Of a stretch of 64,000 nt of DNA, positions 50,117 to 57,707 are shown piece by piece. Position 1 is the first letter of the stretch. Every line of letters starts with the position of its first letter. The notes beneath the pieces were generated by a model that worked only from the letters and a program-made list of their open reading frames with translations, had not been told where the DNA came from and did no database searches. The position numbers and the translations under genes are program-made. This DNA comes from SIG672 sp045535095. GTDB lineage: Bacteria > Bacillota > Clostridia > Oscillospirales > CAG-272. Where the stretch lies: assembly GCA_045535095.1 (NCBI GenBank), contig JAZSKY010000042.1, positions 1 through 64,000 of the forward strand, written 5' to 3'.

Positions 50117-51304
50117 ATGGCTGAAAAAACTATTGGCGAGAGATCGCTTGAAAAGCATAGTGAGTGGAAGGGAAAGATCAGAATAACCTCTGATACACCG
50201 GTCGAAACGAGAGAGGACCTCTCTCTTGCATATACCCCCGGCGTTGCCACCCCCTGCCTTGAAATACAAAGGGATATAAATAAATCGTACGAGCTGACCC
50301 GCCGCTGGAATACCGTTGCCGTAATTACGGACGGAAGCGCGGTACTCGGTCTCGGTGATATAGGACCTGAGGCGGGAATGCCCGTAATGGAGGGTAAATG
50401 CCTTCTTTTCAATAAATTCGGAAATATCGACGCTATCCCTTTATGTGTAAGAACCAAGGATACCGACGAATTTGTCAAAACGGTCGCACTTCTTCTCGGA
50501 AGCTTCGGCGGAGTAAATCTCGAGGATATAAGCGCGCCGAGATGCTTTGAGATCGAGAGAAAGCTCAAGGAAATATCGGACATTCCGATCTTCCACGACG
50601 ACCAGCACGGCACTGCGATAATCGCGACCGCGGCGCTTGAAAACTCGCTTCGCCTTGCTAAAAAGAAGATAGAGGACGTCAAGATCGTCATAAACGGAGC
50701 GGGTGCGGCAGGTACGGCTATCGGACGTCTCTTTATGGCTTTCGGTGCAAAAAATCTCATATTTGCCGATAAAAACGGAGCGATCTCCAAGGACGCGCCC
50801 GACACCTGGCTCAGTAGCGAGCACGAAAAGCTCGCTAGTGAGTCCAATCCTTTCTGCGAAAAGGGAAGCCTTAGTGATATAATTCGCGGAGCGGACGTTC
50901 TCCTCGGCGTTTCCCGTCCGGGACTGCTTACTCCCGACATGGTAAGAACTATGGCAGATAAGCCGATAATCTTCGCTATGGCAAATCCCACGCCCGAAAT
51001 TATGCCCGATGAGGCTCTCGCGGCAGGCGCGTTTATCGTTGGTACGGGACGAAGCGATTTCCCCAATCAGATAAATAATCTCCTTGCATTTCCCGGTGTG
51101 TTCAGAGGAGCGCTCGACTGCAGGGCAAGTGACATCAACGAGGAAATGAAGATAGCGGCTGCAAAGGCACTCGCCTCGGTAATTCCCGAGAGTGAGCTTT
51201 CAAGAGAGTATATCCTGCCCGACGTTTTTGATACAAGGGTAGTTGAAAGGATCGCGCAGGCTGTTATCGACGCGGCAAGAAAGAGCGGCGTTGCGAGAAA
51301 ATAA
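50117..51304 (+). CDS. NAD-dependent malic enzyme
   Basis: Oxidative decarboxylation of malate to pyruvate, 395 aa. The malic N-terminal domain has S-L-A-Y-T-P-G-V-A-T-P-C (about residues 37-48) with the family Tyr, and the D-D-Q-H-G-T-A (about 160-166) metal and substrate site. The NAD domain has the Rossmann G-A-G-A-A-G (about 196-201). This length and layout match the prokaryotic short malic enzyme that accepts NAD. GGATAAAA precedes the ATG; single gene. Confidence 0.95.
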   Translation: MAEKTIGERSLEKHSEWKGKIRITSDTPVETREDLSLAYTPGVATPCLEIQRDINKSYELTRRWNTVAVITDGSAVLGLGDIGPEAGMPVMEGKCLLFNKFGNIDAIPLCVRTKDTDEFVKTVALLLGSFGGVNLEDISAPRCFEIERKLKEISDIPIFHDDQHGTAIIATAALENSLRLAKKKIEDVKIVINGAGAAGTAIGRLFMAFGAKNLIFADKNGAISKDAPDTWLSSEHEKLASESNPFCEKGSLSDIIRGADVLLGVSRPGLLTPDMVRTMADKPIIFAMANPTPEIMPDEALAAGAFIVGTGRSDFPNQINNLLAFPGVFRGALDCRASDINEEMKIAAAKALASVIPESELSREYILPDVFDTRVVERIAQAVIDAARKSGVARK

Positions 51305-51306
51305 TG

Positions 51307-51344
51307 AAAAAATCACCTATGCGGGGCATAGGTGATTTTCTTTT
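51307..51344. terminator. Bidirectional terminator
   Basis: AAAATCACCTATGC/GCATAGGTGATTTT stem, short G-rich loop. It lies between the convergent malic enzyme and dpaB genes. Confidence 0.9.
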
Positions 51345-51900
51345 ATAAAAACAGAGGTCTCATTTGCTTTCCGTTTTTCGCATACTCAAGAGCTTCCTCG
51401 ATTTTTGAAAAATCGGCAACGAGTGAGCTTGGCTTGTTTGTCGGATCGTCCTGAACGAGAGGCACGAAATACACGTTCTTTTTTTCGATAAGAGTCGCGA
51501 TATTCTTAAGATTTCCCGAGGTCGCATCGTTGGAGGCAAGCGCTATTATAAGCGGTCTCTCGCTTCTCAGATGCGACTTTGCCGCCATAGTTACGGGCGT
51601 ATCGGTGATGCCTTGCGCGATCTTTGCAAGCGTGTTTCCCGTACAAGGCGCAATTATCAGAGCGGAAACGAGCTTTTTCGGACCGATAGGCTCGCAGGAT
51701 TCTATCGTGCAAAGAGGCTTTCTTCCCGAGATCCCTTCAACCGACTCGAAAAACTCGTCGGGAGTACCGAATCTGCTCGTGATTTTTTGTACGTTAAAGG
51801 AAAATATCGGCAGTATCTCGTCGTACGCGGCGAGCTTTTCCATCTCCGAAATGGCATTTTTCATAGTGCAGAACGAGCCGCAAAATCCCCAGCCGATCAT
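51343..51900 (-). CDS. dpaB: Dipicolinate synthase subunit B
   Basis: Flavoprotein-like subunit of dipicolinate synthase (SpoVFB), 185 aa, made in the mother cell. It shows the family start G-W-G-F-C-G-S-F-C-T (about residues 3-12), and the strand A-L-I-I-A-P-C-T-G-N-T (about 79-89) of flavoprotein decarboxylase relatives. Length is usual. The ATG overlaps the dpaA stop (ATGA). Dipicolinate makes spores heat resistant, so the host sporulates. Confidence 0.95.
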   Translation of the reverse strand: MIGWGFCGSFCTMKNAISEMEKLAAYDEILPIFSFNVQKITSRFGTPDEFFESVEGISGRKPLCTIESCEPIGPKKLVSALIIAPCTGNTLAKIAQGITDTPVTMAAKSHLRSERPLIIALASNDATSGNLKNIATLIEKKNVYFVPLVQDDPTNKPSSLVADFSKIEEALEYAKNGKQMRPLFL

Positions 51901-52790
51901 AAGCGCACCTCCTTTGGCAGAGAGGGCAGCACGCTTTCGAGAACGATCCTTGCCGCACTTTTCGGCGAGAATTTCGCAGGCAGAGACTGCGCGCTGATTA
52001 TCTCTCGCGACGTCTCTTTTGATGTGTCCCTGTCAAAGCCACCCGGGGCAGATGCAAGCTCGATAAGGCGCGCATCCTTCTTTACGCGGCATATCGCGTC
52101 CTTCGTTATTATTACCGCAGGTGCGGTATTTATTAAGGCGTCAACGTCGGATACCATTTCGCCTATGCAGCAGGTGTCAAACGACTCGTAGCCACAGCAT
52201 CTTGCCGAAGCTCTGTCCGATTCCTTTCGCGCAAAGATCCTCACTCTCGCGCCCAGAGAGGCAAGATACGAGGCAAGATAGCGCGAAATACGTCCGTATC
52301 CCACTATCGCGCAAAGAGAGGACGAAACGGTCGTCGGGATGCTCTCGATTATCACCGCAAGCGCTCCCTCGGCACTCGCCTGCGCGTTTTTGAGAAGAAA
52401 GCCCTCGTCTTTTGCGTAGTCGATAACACGTGAGCGCGCGGAAAGCGCTTCTTTTACCGACTCGCTCGGCATACCGAGTGCAATACAGGGACAGCTCGAG
52501 AGCGAGCTTACAGTGTCGCAAAGCGCGATCTTTTTCGGAAAGTAGGGCGCGTTAAGAGTGAGCGAGTCCTTTGAAAAGGGAATAGGCAGAATAGAAAAAT
52601 CCGCTCCCTTTAACGCCTCGTCAAGACTCGCTTTGAGAGATACCTTGCCCGAAAGACAGGAAATACACTGTCCGCCGAGCGCAAAGGCGGAGACCTCGTA
52701 TCCCATTTCGGCAAGCTCGTTTGCTATAAATATCTGACGCGCATCGCCGCCGATCACCGCCGCTTTTATGAGTTTTTCATTCAAAGGCAT
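51897..52790 (-). CDS. dpaA: Dipicolinate synthase subunit A
   Basis: Subunit A of dipicolinate synthase (SpoVFA), 297 aa. It has an N-terminal dinucleotide-binding fold (A-V-I-G-G-D-A-R, about residues 12-19) and a second Rossmann motif V-G-Y-G-R-I-S-R-Y-L (about 163-172), the usual pattern. It dehydrates or aromatises the dihydrodipicolinate intermediate with dpaB. The ATG at 52790 has GGAAAGGTGG upstream. The two genes are coupled; a mother-cell sigma factor promoter upstream is expected but none is clear to me. Confidence 0.95.
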   Translation of the reverse strand: MPLNEKLIKAAVIGGDARQIFIANELAEMGYEVSAFALGGQCISCLSGKVSLKASLDEALKGADFSILPIPFSKDSLTLNAPYFPKKIALCDTVSSLSSCPCIALGMPSESVKEALSARSRVIDYAKDEGFLLKNAQASAEGALAVIIESIPTTVSSSLCAIVGYGRISRYLASYLASLGARVRIFARKESDRASARCCGYESFDTCCIGEMVSDVDALINTAPAVIITKDAICRVKKDARLIELASAPGGFDRDTSKETSREIISAQSLPAKFSPKSAARIVLESVLPSLPKEVRL

Positions 52791-52892
52791 TTACCACCTT
52801 TCCAAACTTTTATACGTCGTTTTTGTTTACTGATTGTAAGAAATACCTACTCTATATAATATGTTTTGCCGCCTTATAGGTCATAAATTCTA

Positions 52893-52921
52893 TTGACTAA
52901 TTGTGAAAAATCGTTTATAAT
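52893..52921 (+). promoter_or_regulatory. Promoter of the TetM-like GTPase gene
   Basis: TTGACT (52893-52898), 17-bp spacer, TATAAT (52916-52921). Only 24 bp separate it from the start codon, which has AAAGGAGG before it. Confidence 0.78.
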
Positions 52922-52945
52922 GTAAAAAGAAAGGAGGATACCGCA

Positions 52946-54922
52946 ATGACACCCGATAAAATACATAATATAGGCATACTTGCGCACGTTGACGCAGGAA
53001 AAACCACACTTACAGAGCAGATGCTCTTTCTCTCGGGCGCACTCCGTACGGCAGGAAGCGTGGATCAGGGTACCGCACAGACCGACTATCTTTCTGTCGA
53101 AAGAGAGCGAGGAATCTCTGTCAAGGCGGCGCAGACCTCTTTTTTCTGGAATGAAAAGCAGATAAATCTTATAGACACACCCGGACACGTCGATTTTGCC
53201 TCGGAGGTTGAAAGAAGCCTTTCGGTGCTTGACGGCGCAGTCCTTCTCGTCTCGGCTGTCGAGGGAATACAGTCCTATACCGAGAACCTCTGGTACGCAC
53301 TTGACGAGCTAAGTATCCCGACAGTCATCTTCGTCAATAAGACAGACCGCGCAGGAAGCAGCTTTGAGAGAGTGTGCAGAGACTTTGAGAGATCGTTTTC
53401 TCAAAAGAAGATAAGCTTTCTCCCTCTGACTCTGCCGCAAGGCGAGGAGAGACCGTCGGTTTCGGTAAAATACGCAGAAAATATATGCGATAAAATCGCG
53501 GAGACTCTTGCCGACCATAGCGACAAGATCGCCGATATGTACCTCTCTGACGAGAAAATAGACGAAAATACGCTGAAAACCGAGCTTGCAAGGGCAGTTT
53601 CGGAGCGAAAGATAATCCCCGTCCTCTGCGGATGCGCGCAAAAGTGCGTGGGTGTGGATATCCTTCTTGATACTGTGACGGGACTCCTTCCTGCCGCCGA
53701 TAAAAAGCAGACGGACGAATTTTCGGCAAGAATTTTCAGACTTGAACACGATAAAACGATGGGCAAAATAGCGCACGTACGCCTTTACGGAGGCGCACTG
53801 CACTCGCGCGACACTCTTGACCTCGGAGATGGAAAGAGCGAAAAGATAACCCAGATAAGGCGCTTTAACGGACAGAAATACGTTGACGCGGGCGTTGTCA
53901 CAGCAGGTGATATAGGTGCGCTTTGCGGACTTTCGTCTGTAAGAGCATCGCAGATGCTCGGGTGTGCATACGCCGACTCGTCACCGAGACTTGCGAACCC
54001 CTATCTTTCTGTAAAGGTCATTCCTAAAAGCGATGCCGATACACCGAGTCTGCTTGCCGCCCTTCGCGAAATGTCGGACGAGGATCCTCTGCTTGACTGT
54101 AAGTGGGAAAAATCGGAAAGGGAAATACTCGTTTCGATAACGGGCAAAATGCAGACCGAGATAATTTCTGCCCTTCTTTCTGAAAGATACGGACTTTCGG
54201 CAGACTTTTCCGAGCCGTCTGTCATATATAAGGAAACTCCGAGTGGAGTCGGATTCGGGTACGATCACTATACCATGCCAAAGCCCTGCTGGGCGATAGT
54301 CAAGCTCGATATCGAGCCTCTCCCGAGAGGTGCGGGAGTCGTCTATGACGGCGGAAACGTGCCGAATAATACCTGCTTTTATAGGTATCAGGAGCATATA
54401 AAGCGCTCGTTTTTTGCAAATCTGGAGCAGGGGCCTCTCGGCTGGCAGGTCACCGATATAAAGGCGACTCTTAGCTATGCCGAGCATCATACGATGCACA
54501 CCCATCCGCTCGACTTCTTCGTTGCAACTCCAATGGCGATAATGAACGGACTTACTAAAATAGGAACGACACTTCTCGAGCCCTTTCTGAAGGTCAGAAT
54601 AGTCGCTCCCACAGACTGTCTCGGCAAGGTTATCGGCGATATTACCGCGATGCGGGGAGAGTTCGATACTCCGGTAAATACGGGAGAATCTTTCACCGTC
54701 GAGGCAAGCCTTTCGGTTGCCACCTCGCTTGATTATCCAACTCGACTTGCAAGCATCACCCACGGAAGGGGAATCTTCTTCTCCCGCTTTGACGGATATA
54801 GAGAATGTCCCCTGGAGCTTGGCAAAACCGCAAAGCGCAGAGGACCGAATCCTCTCGACAGAGCAAAGTGGATACTCTATGCACGCGGTGCTATGACAGA
54901 CGAGGATTATTCGATAATATAA
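52946..54922 (+). CDS. TetM/TetO-like ribosomal protection GTPase homologue
   Basis: A 658-aa translational GTPase of the EF-G/TetM class. The G domain has AHVDAGKTT (residues 13-21), DTPGH (77-81) and NKTD (131-134); domains II to V follow in the TetM order, without the EF-G G' insert. The domain IV loop (about 513-530, E-H-H-T-M-H-T-H-P-L-D-F) differs strongly from the Tet(M) Y-S-P-V-S-T-P-A-D-F-R tip, which contacts the drug site. Close enough to be annotated as tetracycline resistance by automated methods, but its resistance role is uncertain. It is alone with its own promoter, with no leader peptide attenuator of the Tet(M) kind. Confidence 0.8.
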   Translation: MTPDKIHNIGILAHVDAGKTTLTEQMLFLSGALRTAGSVDQGTAQTDYLSVERERGISVKAAQTSFFWNEKQINLIDTPGHVDFASEVERSLSVLDGAVLLVSAVEGIQSYTENLWYALDELSIPTVIFVNKTDRAGSSFERVCRDFERSFSQKKISFLPLTLPQGEERPSVSVKYAENICDKIAETLADHSDKIADMYLSDEKIDENTLKTELARAVSERKIIPVLCGCAQKCVGVDILLDTVTGLLPAADKKQTDEFSARIFRLEHDKTMGKIAHVRLYGGALHSRDTLDLGDGKSEKITQIRRFNGQKYVDAGVVTAGDIGALCGLSSVRASQMLGCAYADSSPRLANPYLSVKVIPKSDADTPSLLAALREMSDEDPLLDCKWEKSEREILVSITGKMQTEIISALLSERYGLSADFSEPSVIYKETPSGVGFGYDHYTMPKPCWAIVKLDIEPLPRGAGVVYDGGNVPNNTCFYRYQEHIKRSFFANLEQGPLGWQVTDIKATLSYAEHHTMHTHPLDFFVATPMAIMNGLTKIGTTLLEPFLKVRIVAPTDCLGKVIGDITAMRGEFDTPVNTGESFTVEASLSVATSLDYPTRLASITHGRGIFFSRFDGYRECPLELGKTAKRRGPNPLDRAKWILYARGAMTDEDYSII

Positions 54923-54926
54923 AAAT

Positions 54927-54959
54927 AACGGAGAGTCGTTTCGACTCTCCGCTTTTTTG
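54927..54959. terminator. Bidirectional terminator
   Basis: CGGAGAGTCG/CGACTCTCCG stem with 3-nt loop then T-run. It lies between the convergent GTPase and lipid kinase genes. Confidence 0.88.
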
Positions 54960-55832
54960 TTATTTTACTATCGTCACTGCCTTGTGCGCGACCGTTATGT
55001 CTGCCTCGGTGCAGTCTATAAGCTCTCCGTCAGCGCAGAGACGCTCAAGTCCCTTGAATTTTACCGCCGTGCATCTCTTGTACTTTGCAACAGATGCGAA
55101 CTTGTCTGCTATATTGCCGTCGGGAGTTATGTGCGTGCCCTTTTTGTATCCGCCCACGAATCCGAAGAAGCGCAGACGGGAGATCTTCTTGACGAGTATA
55201 ACGTCAAGTATTCCGTCGTCAAGCTCGGCGTTGGGAGCGCACTTGAAGCCGCCGCCGTAGTATTTTCCGTTTGCAACCGCGCAGAGAAGGAACTTGCCCT
55301 TTTCTGTTTCAACGCTTCCGTCCTCGAGAGTGAACTCGATCTCAAGATCCTTGCCCATCTTCTTGAAGATAGTTACAACCACGCCGAATGCGTACGCGAG
55401 ACTGCCCTTGACGAGCTTTAACTTCTTCATCTTTTCGGTAACTGCAACGACGTCACAGTCAAATCCGACGTTCAGAATGTTTGCGCTGTACTTGTCACCG
55501 AATTTGATAAGGTCGATCTTCTTCTCAAACGACTCGTCCTCGGGAAGCGATCTTACGAAATCGTTGCCCGTTCCGAAGGGAACGATAGTGAGAAGAGCGC
55601 TCTCTCCCGCGCCTGCCTGCATTATTCCGTTTACCGATTCGTAAACGCTTCCGTCACCGCCGTAAACGGTAACGTGCGCGCTCGGATCTTCGGTGCAGAC
55701 CTGCTTTATTTTCTCGGTCGCATCTCCCTGACTTTTGGAGCGGTAGCACTTTGATTCGTCCACTCCTGCGGGCGTTTTTTTCTTTGAATTTATTATCGTA
55801 AATGCTTTTCTTTTAGTTTCTGTATGTACCAT
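54960..55832 (-). CDS. YegS/BmrU/DgkB-type lipid kinase
   Basis: A 290-aa diacylglycerol kinase-like protein. The catalytic loop GGDGS (about residues 58-62), a strand V-P-F-G-T-G-N-D-F (about 84-92) and the late G-K-Y-Y-G-G-G (about 188-194) are present. It would phosphorylate diacylglycerol or a related lipid. The ATG at 55832 with GAGG upstream is clearly the start. A much longer frame opens upstream on this strand, but that part is antisense to guaB and is not coding. Confidence 0.92.
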   Translation of the reverse strand: MVHTETKRKAFTIINSKKKTPAGVDESKCYRSKSQGDATEKIKQVCTEDPSAHVTVYGGDGSVYESVNGIMQAGAGESALLTIVPFGTGNDFVRSLPEDESFEKKIDLIKFGDKYSANILNVGFDCDVVAVTEKMKKLKLVKGSLAYAFGVVVTIFKKMGKDLEIEFTLEDGSVETEKGKFLLCAVANGKYYGGGFKCAPNAELDDGILDVILVKKISRLRFFGFVGGYKKGTHITPDGNIADKFASVAKYKRCTAVKFKGLERLCADGELIDCTEADITVAHKAVTIVK

Positions 55833-55971
55833 ATTTACCTCGATAAGATCTGTACTTGTGAAACAAACATAACAATTATAACACAAAAGTGTTAATTTGT
55901 CAAATAATGTTGCGATATTTTTTGATTTTTTTGTAAAAAAAATAAAATAATACTTTTCTTTCGCGTACGCC

Positions 55972-55999
55972 TTGACAAAATCGGAAAAATAAGTATAAT
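55972..55999 (+). promoter_or_regulatory. Promoter of guaB
   Basis: TTGACA (55972-55977), 16-bp spacer, TATAAT (55994-55999). The leader is about 60 nt. Confidence 0.75.
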
Positions 56000-56066
56000 T
56001 ATTATAATAATAAAGAATACCGTCGAAACCATAAACCAAGTCAAGCAGAGAAAGGATTTTGAAGCT

Positions 56067-57530
56067 ATGGATAACAACAAGTTCGCAAAAGAAGGCATCA
56101 CCTTTGACGACGTTCTTCTCGTTCCTCAGAAGAGTGAGGTGCTTCCCAATACGGTTGATCTTACCACGAAGCTCACGAAGAAGATCACACTGAACATTCC
56201 TCTTATGTCCTCGGCAATGGATACAGTTACCGAGTCCAGAATGGCTATCGCTATCGCAAGAGAGGGCGGCGTCGGAGTCGTACATAAGAATATGACCATC
56301 GAGCGTCAGGCAGAAGAGGTTGAAAAGGTAAAGAGAAGCGAGAACGGAGTAATTTCCAATCCTTTCTACCTGCATCCCGATAACTACGTTTACGAGGCAG
56401 AGGCTCTTATGCATAAGTATAAGATCTCGGGCGTGCCGATCTGTGACGAAAACGGCCGTCTCGTAGGCATAATCACAAACCGCGACATTCGTTTCCTTGA
56501 CAGCCACGATATGAAGATATCCACTGTTATGACAAAGGACAACCTCATCACCGCTCCCGTTGGAACGAGCCACGAGGAGGCAAAGGCGCTTCTTATCAGA
56601 AATAAGATCGAGAAGCTCCCCCTTGTCAACGATAACTTCGAGCTTAAGGGACTTATCACTATAAAGGATATCGAAAAAGCGGCAAAATATCCTAACTCTG
56701 CAAAGGATGCAAGAGGCAGACTCCTCTGCGGCGGCGCTATCGGCGTAACAAACGACGTTCTTGACAGAGCAGGCGCACTCGTTGACGTTGGAGTTGACTT
56801 CCTCGTTCTCGACTCGGCGCACGGTCATTCGATGAATATTCTTAATATGCTTTATAAGGTTAAAAACGCATTCCCGGACGTTGATATTATCGCGGGTAAT
56901 ATCGCTACCACCGAGGCTGCTGAGGACCTTATCAAGGCAGGCGCGGACGCTATCAAGGTCGGTATCGGCCCTGGATCTATCTGTACTACCCGTATAGTTG
57001 CAGGTGTCGGCGTACCCCAGCTTACCGCTATAAACGATGCTTACGAGGCTTCGGCAAAGTACGGAATTCCGCTTATCGCAGACGGCGGTATCAAGTATAG
57101 CGGCGATATTCCCAAGGCAATCGCTGCAGGTGCAGACGTAGTAATGGTCGGATCGCTTCTCGCAGGATGTGAGGAAAGCCCCGGAGAGATCGAGATATAT
57201 CAGGGAAGAAACTTCAAGGTATATCGCGGAATGGGCTCGCTTGCAGCAATGGAAAAGGGAAGCGGCGACAGATACTTCCAGACGGGTACCACCAAGAAGG
57301 TTCCCGAGGGCGTTGAAGGACGCGTTCCTTACAAGGGACTCCTCTCGGATACCGTATTCCAGCTTATCGGCGGACTTCGTTCGTGCATGGGCTACTGCGG
57401 AACGGCAACTATCGAGCTTCTCAAGACAAACGGAAAGTTCGTAAGAATCACCGGCGCAGGACTTCGCGAGTCGCATCCTCACGATATAAATATCACCAAG
57501 GAAGCGCCCAATTACAGCGCGCAGAACTAA
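56067..57530 (+). CDS. guaB: IMP dehydrogenase
   Basis: Oxidises IMP to XMP in guanine nucleotide synthesis, 487 aa. Two CBS domains (about residues 95-210) are inserted in the TIM barrel. The active-site loop is G-P-G-S-I-C-T-T-R with catalytic Cys306, and the mobile flap follows near residue 400. Length is standard. AGAAAGGA precedes the ATG at 56067. Single gene, followed by a terminator. Confidence 0.98.
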   Translation: MDNNKFAKEGITFDDVLLVPQKSEVLPNTVDLTTKLTKKITLNIPLMSSAMDTVTESRMAIAIAREGGVGVVHKNMTIERQAEEVEKVKRSENGVISNPFYLHPDNYVYEAEALMHKYKISGVPICDENGRLVGIITNRDIRFLDSHDMKISTVMTKDNLITAPVGTSHEEAKALLIRNKIEKLPLVNDNFELKGLITIKDIEKAAKYPNSAKDARGRLLCGGAIGVTNDVLDRAGALVDVGVDFLVLDSAHGHSMNILNMLYKVKNAFPDVDIIAGNIATTEAAEDLIKAGADAIKVGIGPGSICTTRIVAGVGVPQLTAINDAYEASAKYGIPLIADGGIKYSGDIPKAIAAGADVVMVGSLLAGCEESPGEIEIYQGRNFKVYRGMGSLAAMEKGSGDRYFQTGTTKKVPEGVEGRVPYKGLLSDTVFQLIGGLRSCMGYCGTATIELLKTNGKFVRITGAGLRESHPHDINITKEAPNYSAQN

Positions 57531-57542
57531 AATTAAAAGGTA

Positions 57543-57583
57543 AAAAATCCCGCGAAAGTAAAATCGCGGGATTTTATCTTTTT
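57543..57583 (+). terminator. Terminator of guaB
   Basis: AAATCCCGCGA/TCGCGGGATTT stem followed by TATCTTTTTT. Confidence 0.88.
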
Positions 57584-57606
57584 TGTGTAAAAAGACCCGA
57601 AAACCG

Positions 57607-57635
57607 TTGACAAACAAGAGAATTTGATATATAAT
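57607..57635 (+). promoter_or_regulatory. Promoter of pflBA
   Basis: TTGACA (57607-57612), 17-bp spacer, TATAAT (57630-57635): a perfect consensus promoter. A palindrome overlaps the transcription start. Confidence 0.85.
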
Positions 57636-57638
57636 ATA

Positions 57639-57655
57639 TTGTTACGTTGTAACAA
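57639..57655 (+). promoter_or_regulatory. Palindromic operator candidate at the pfl start site
   Basis: TTGTTAC-GTT-GTAACAA is a perfect inverted repeat just downstream of the -10 box, over the expected start of transcription. It resembles the Rex half site (TTGTTA/TAACAA), but the spacing between the half sites is 5 nt rather than 6. A redox or oxygen-linked repressor is the likely binder. Confidence 0.6.
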
Positions 57656-57707
57656 AGTGTAAACGAGACCGTTTGACTCCCAAACGGCATGAAAGGATAG
57701 ATGATAG

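Noticed and set aside
55833..57617. Long N-terminal extension of the lipid kinase frame
   Set aside because: Antisense to guaB; the ATG at 55832 with GAGG and the start of similarity defines the real gene.
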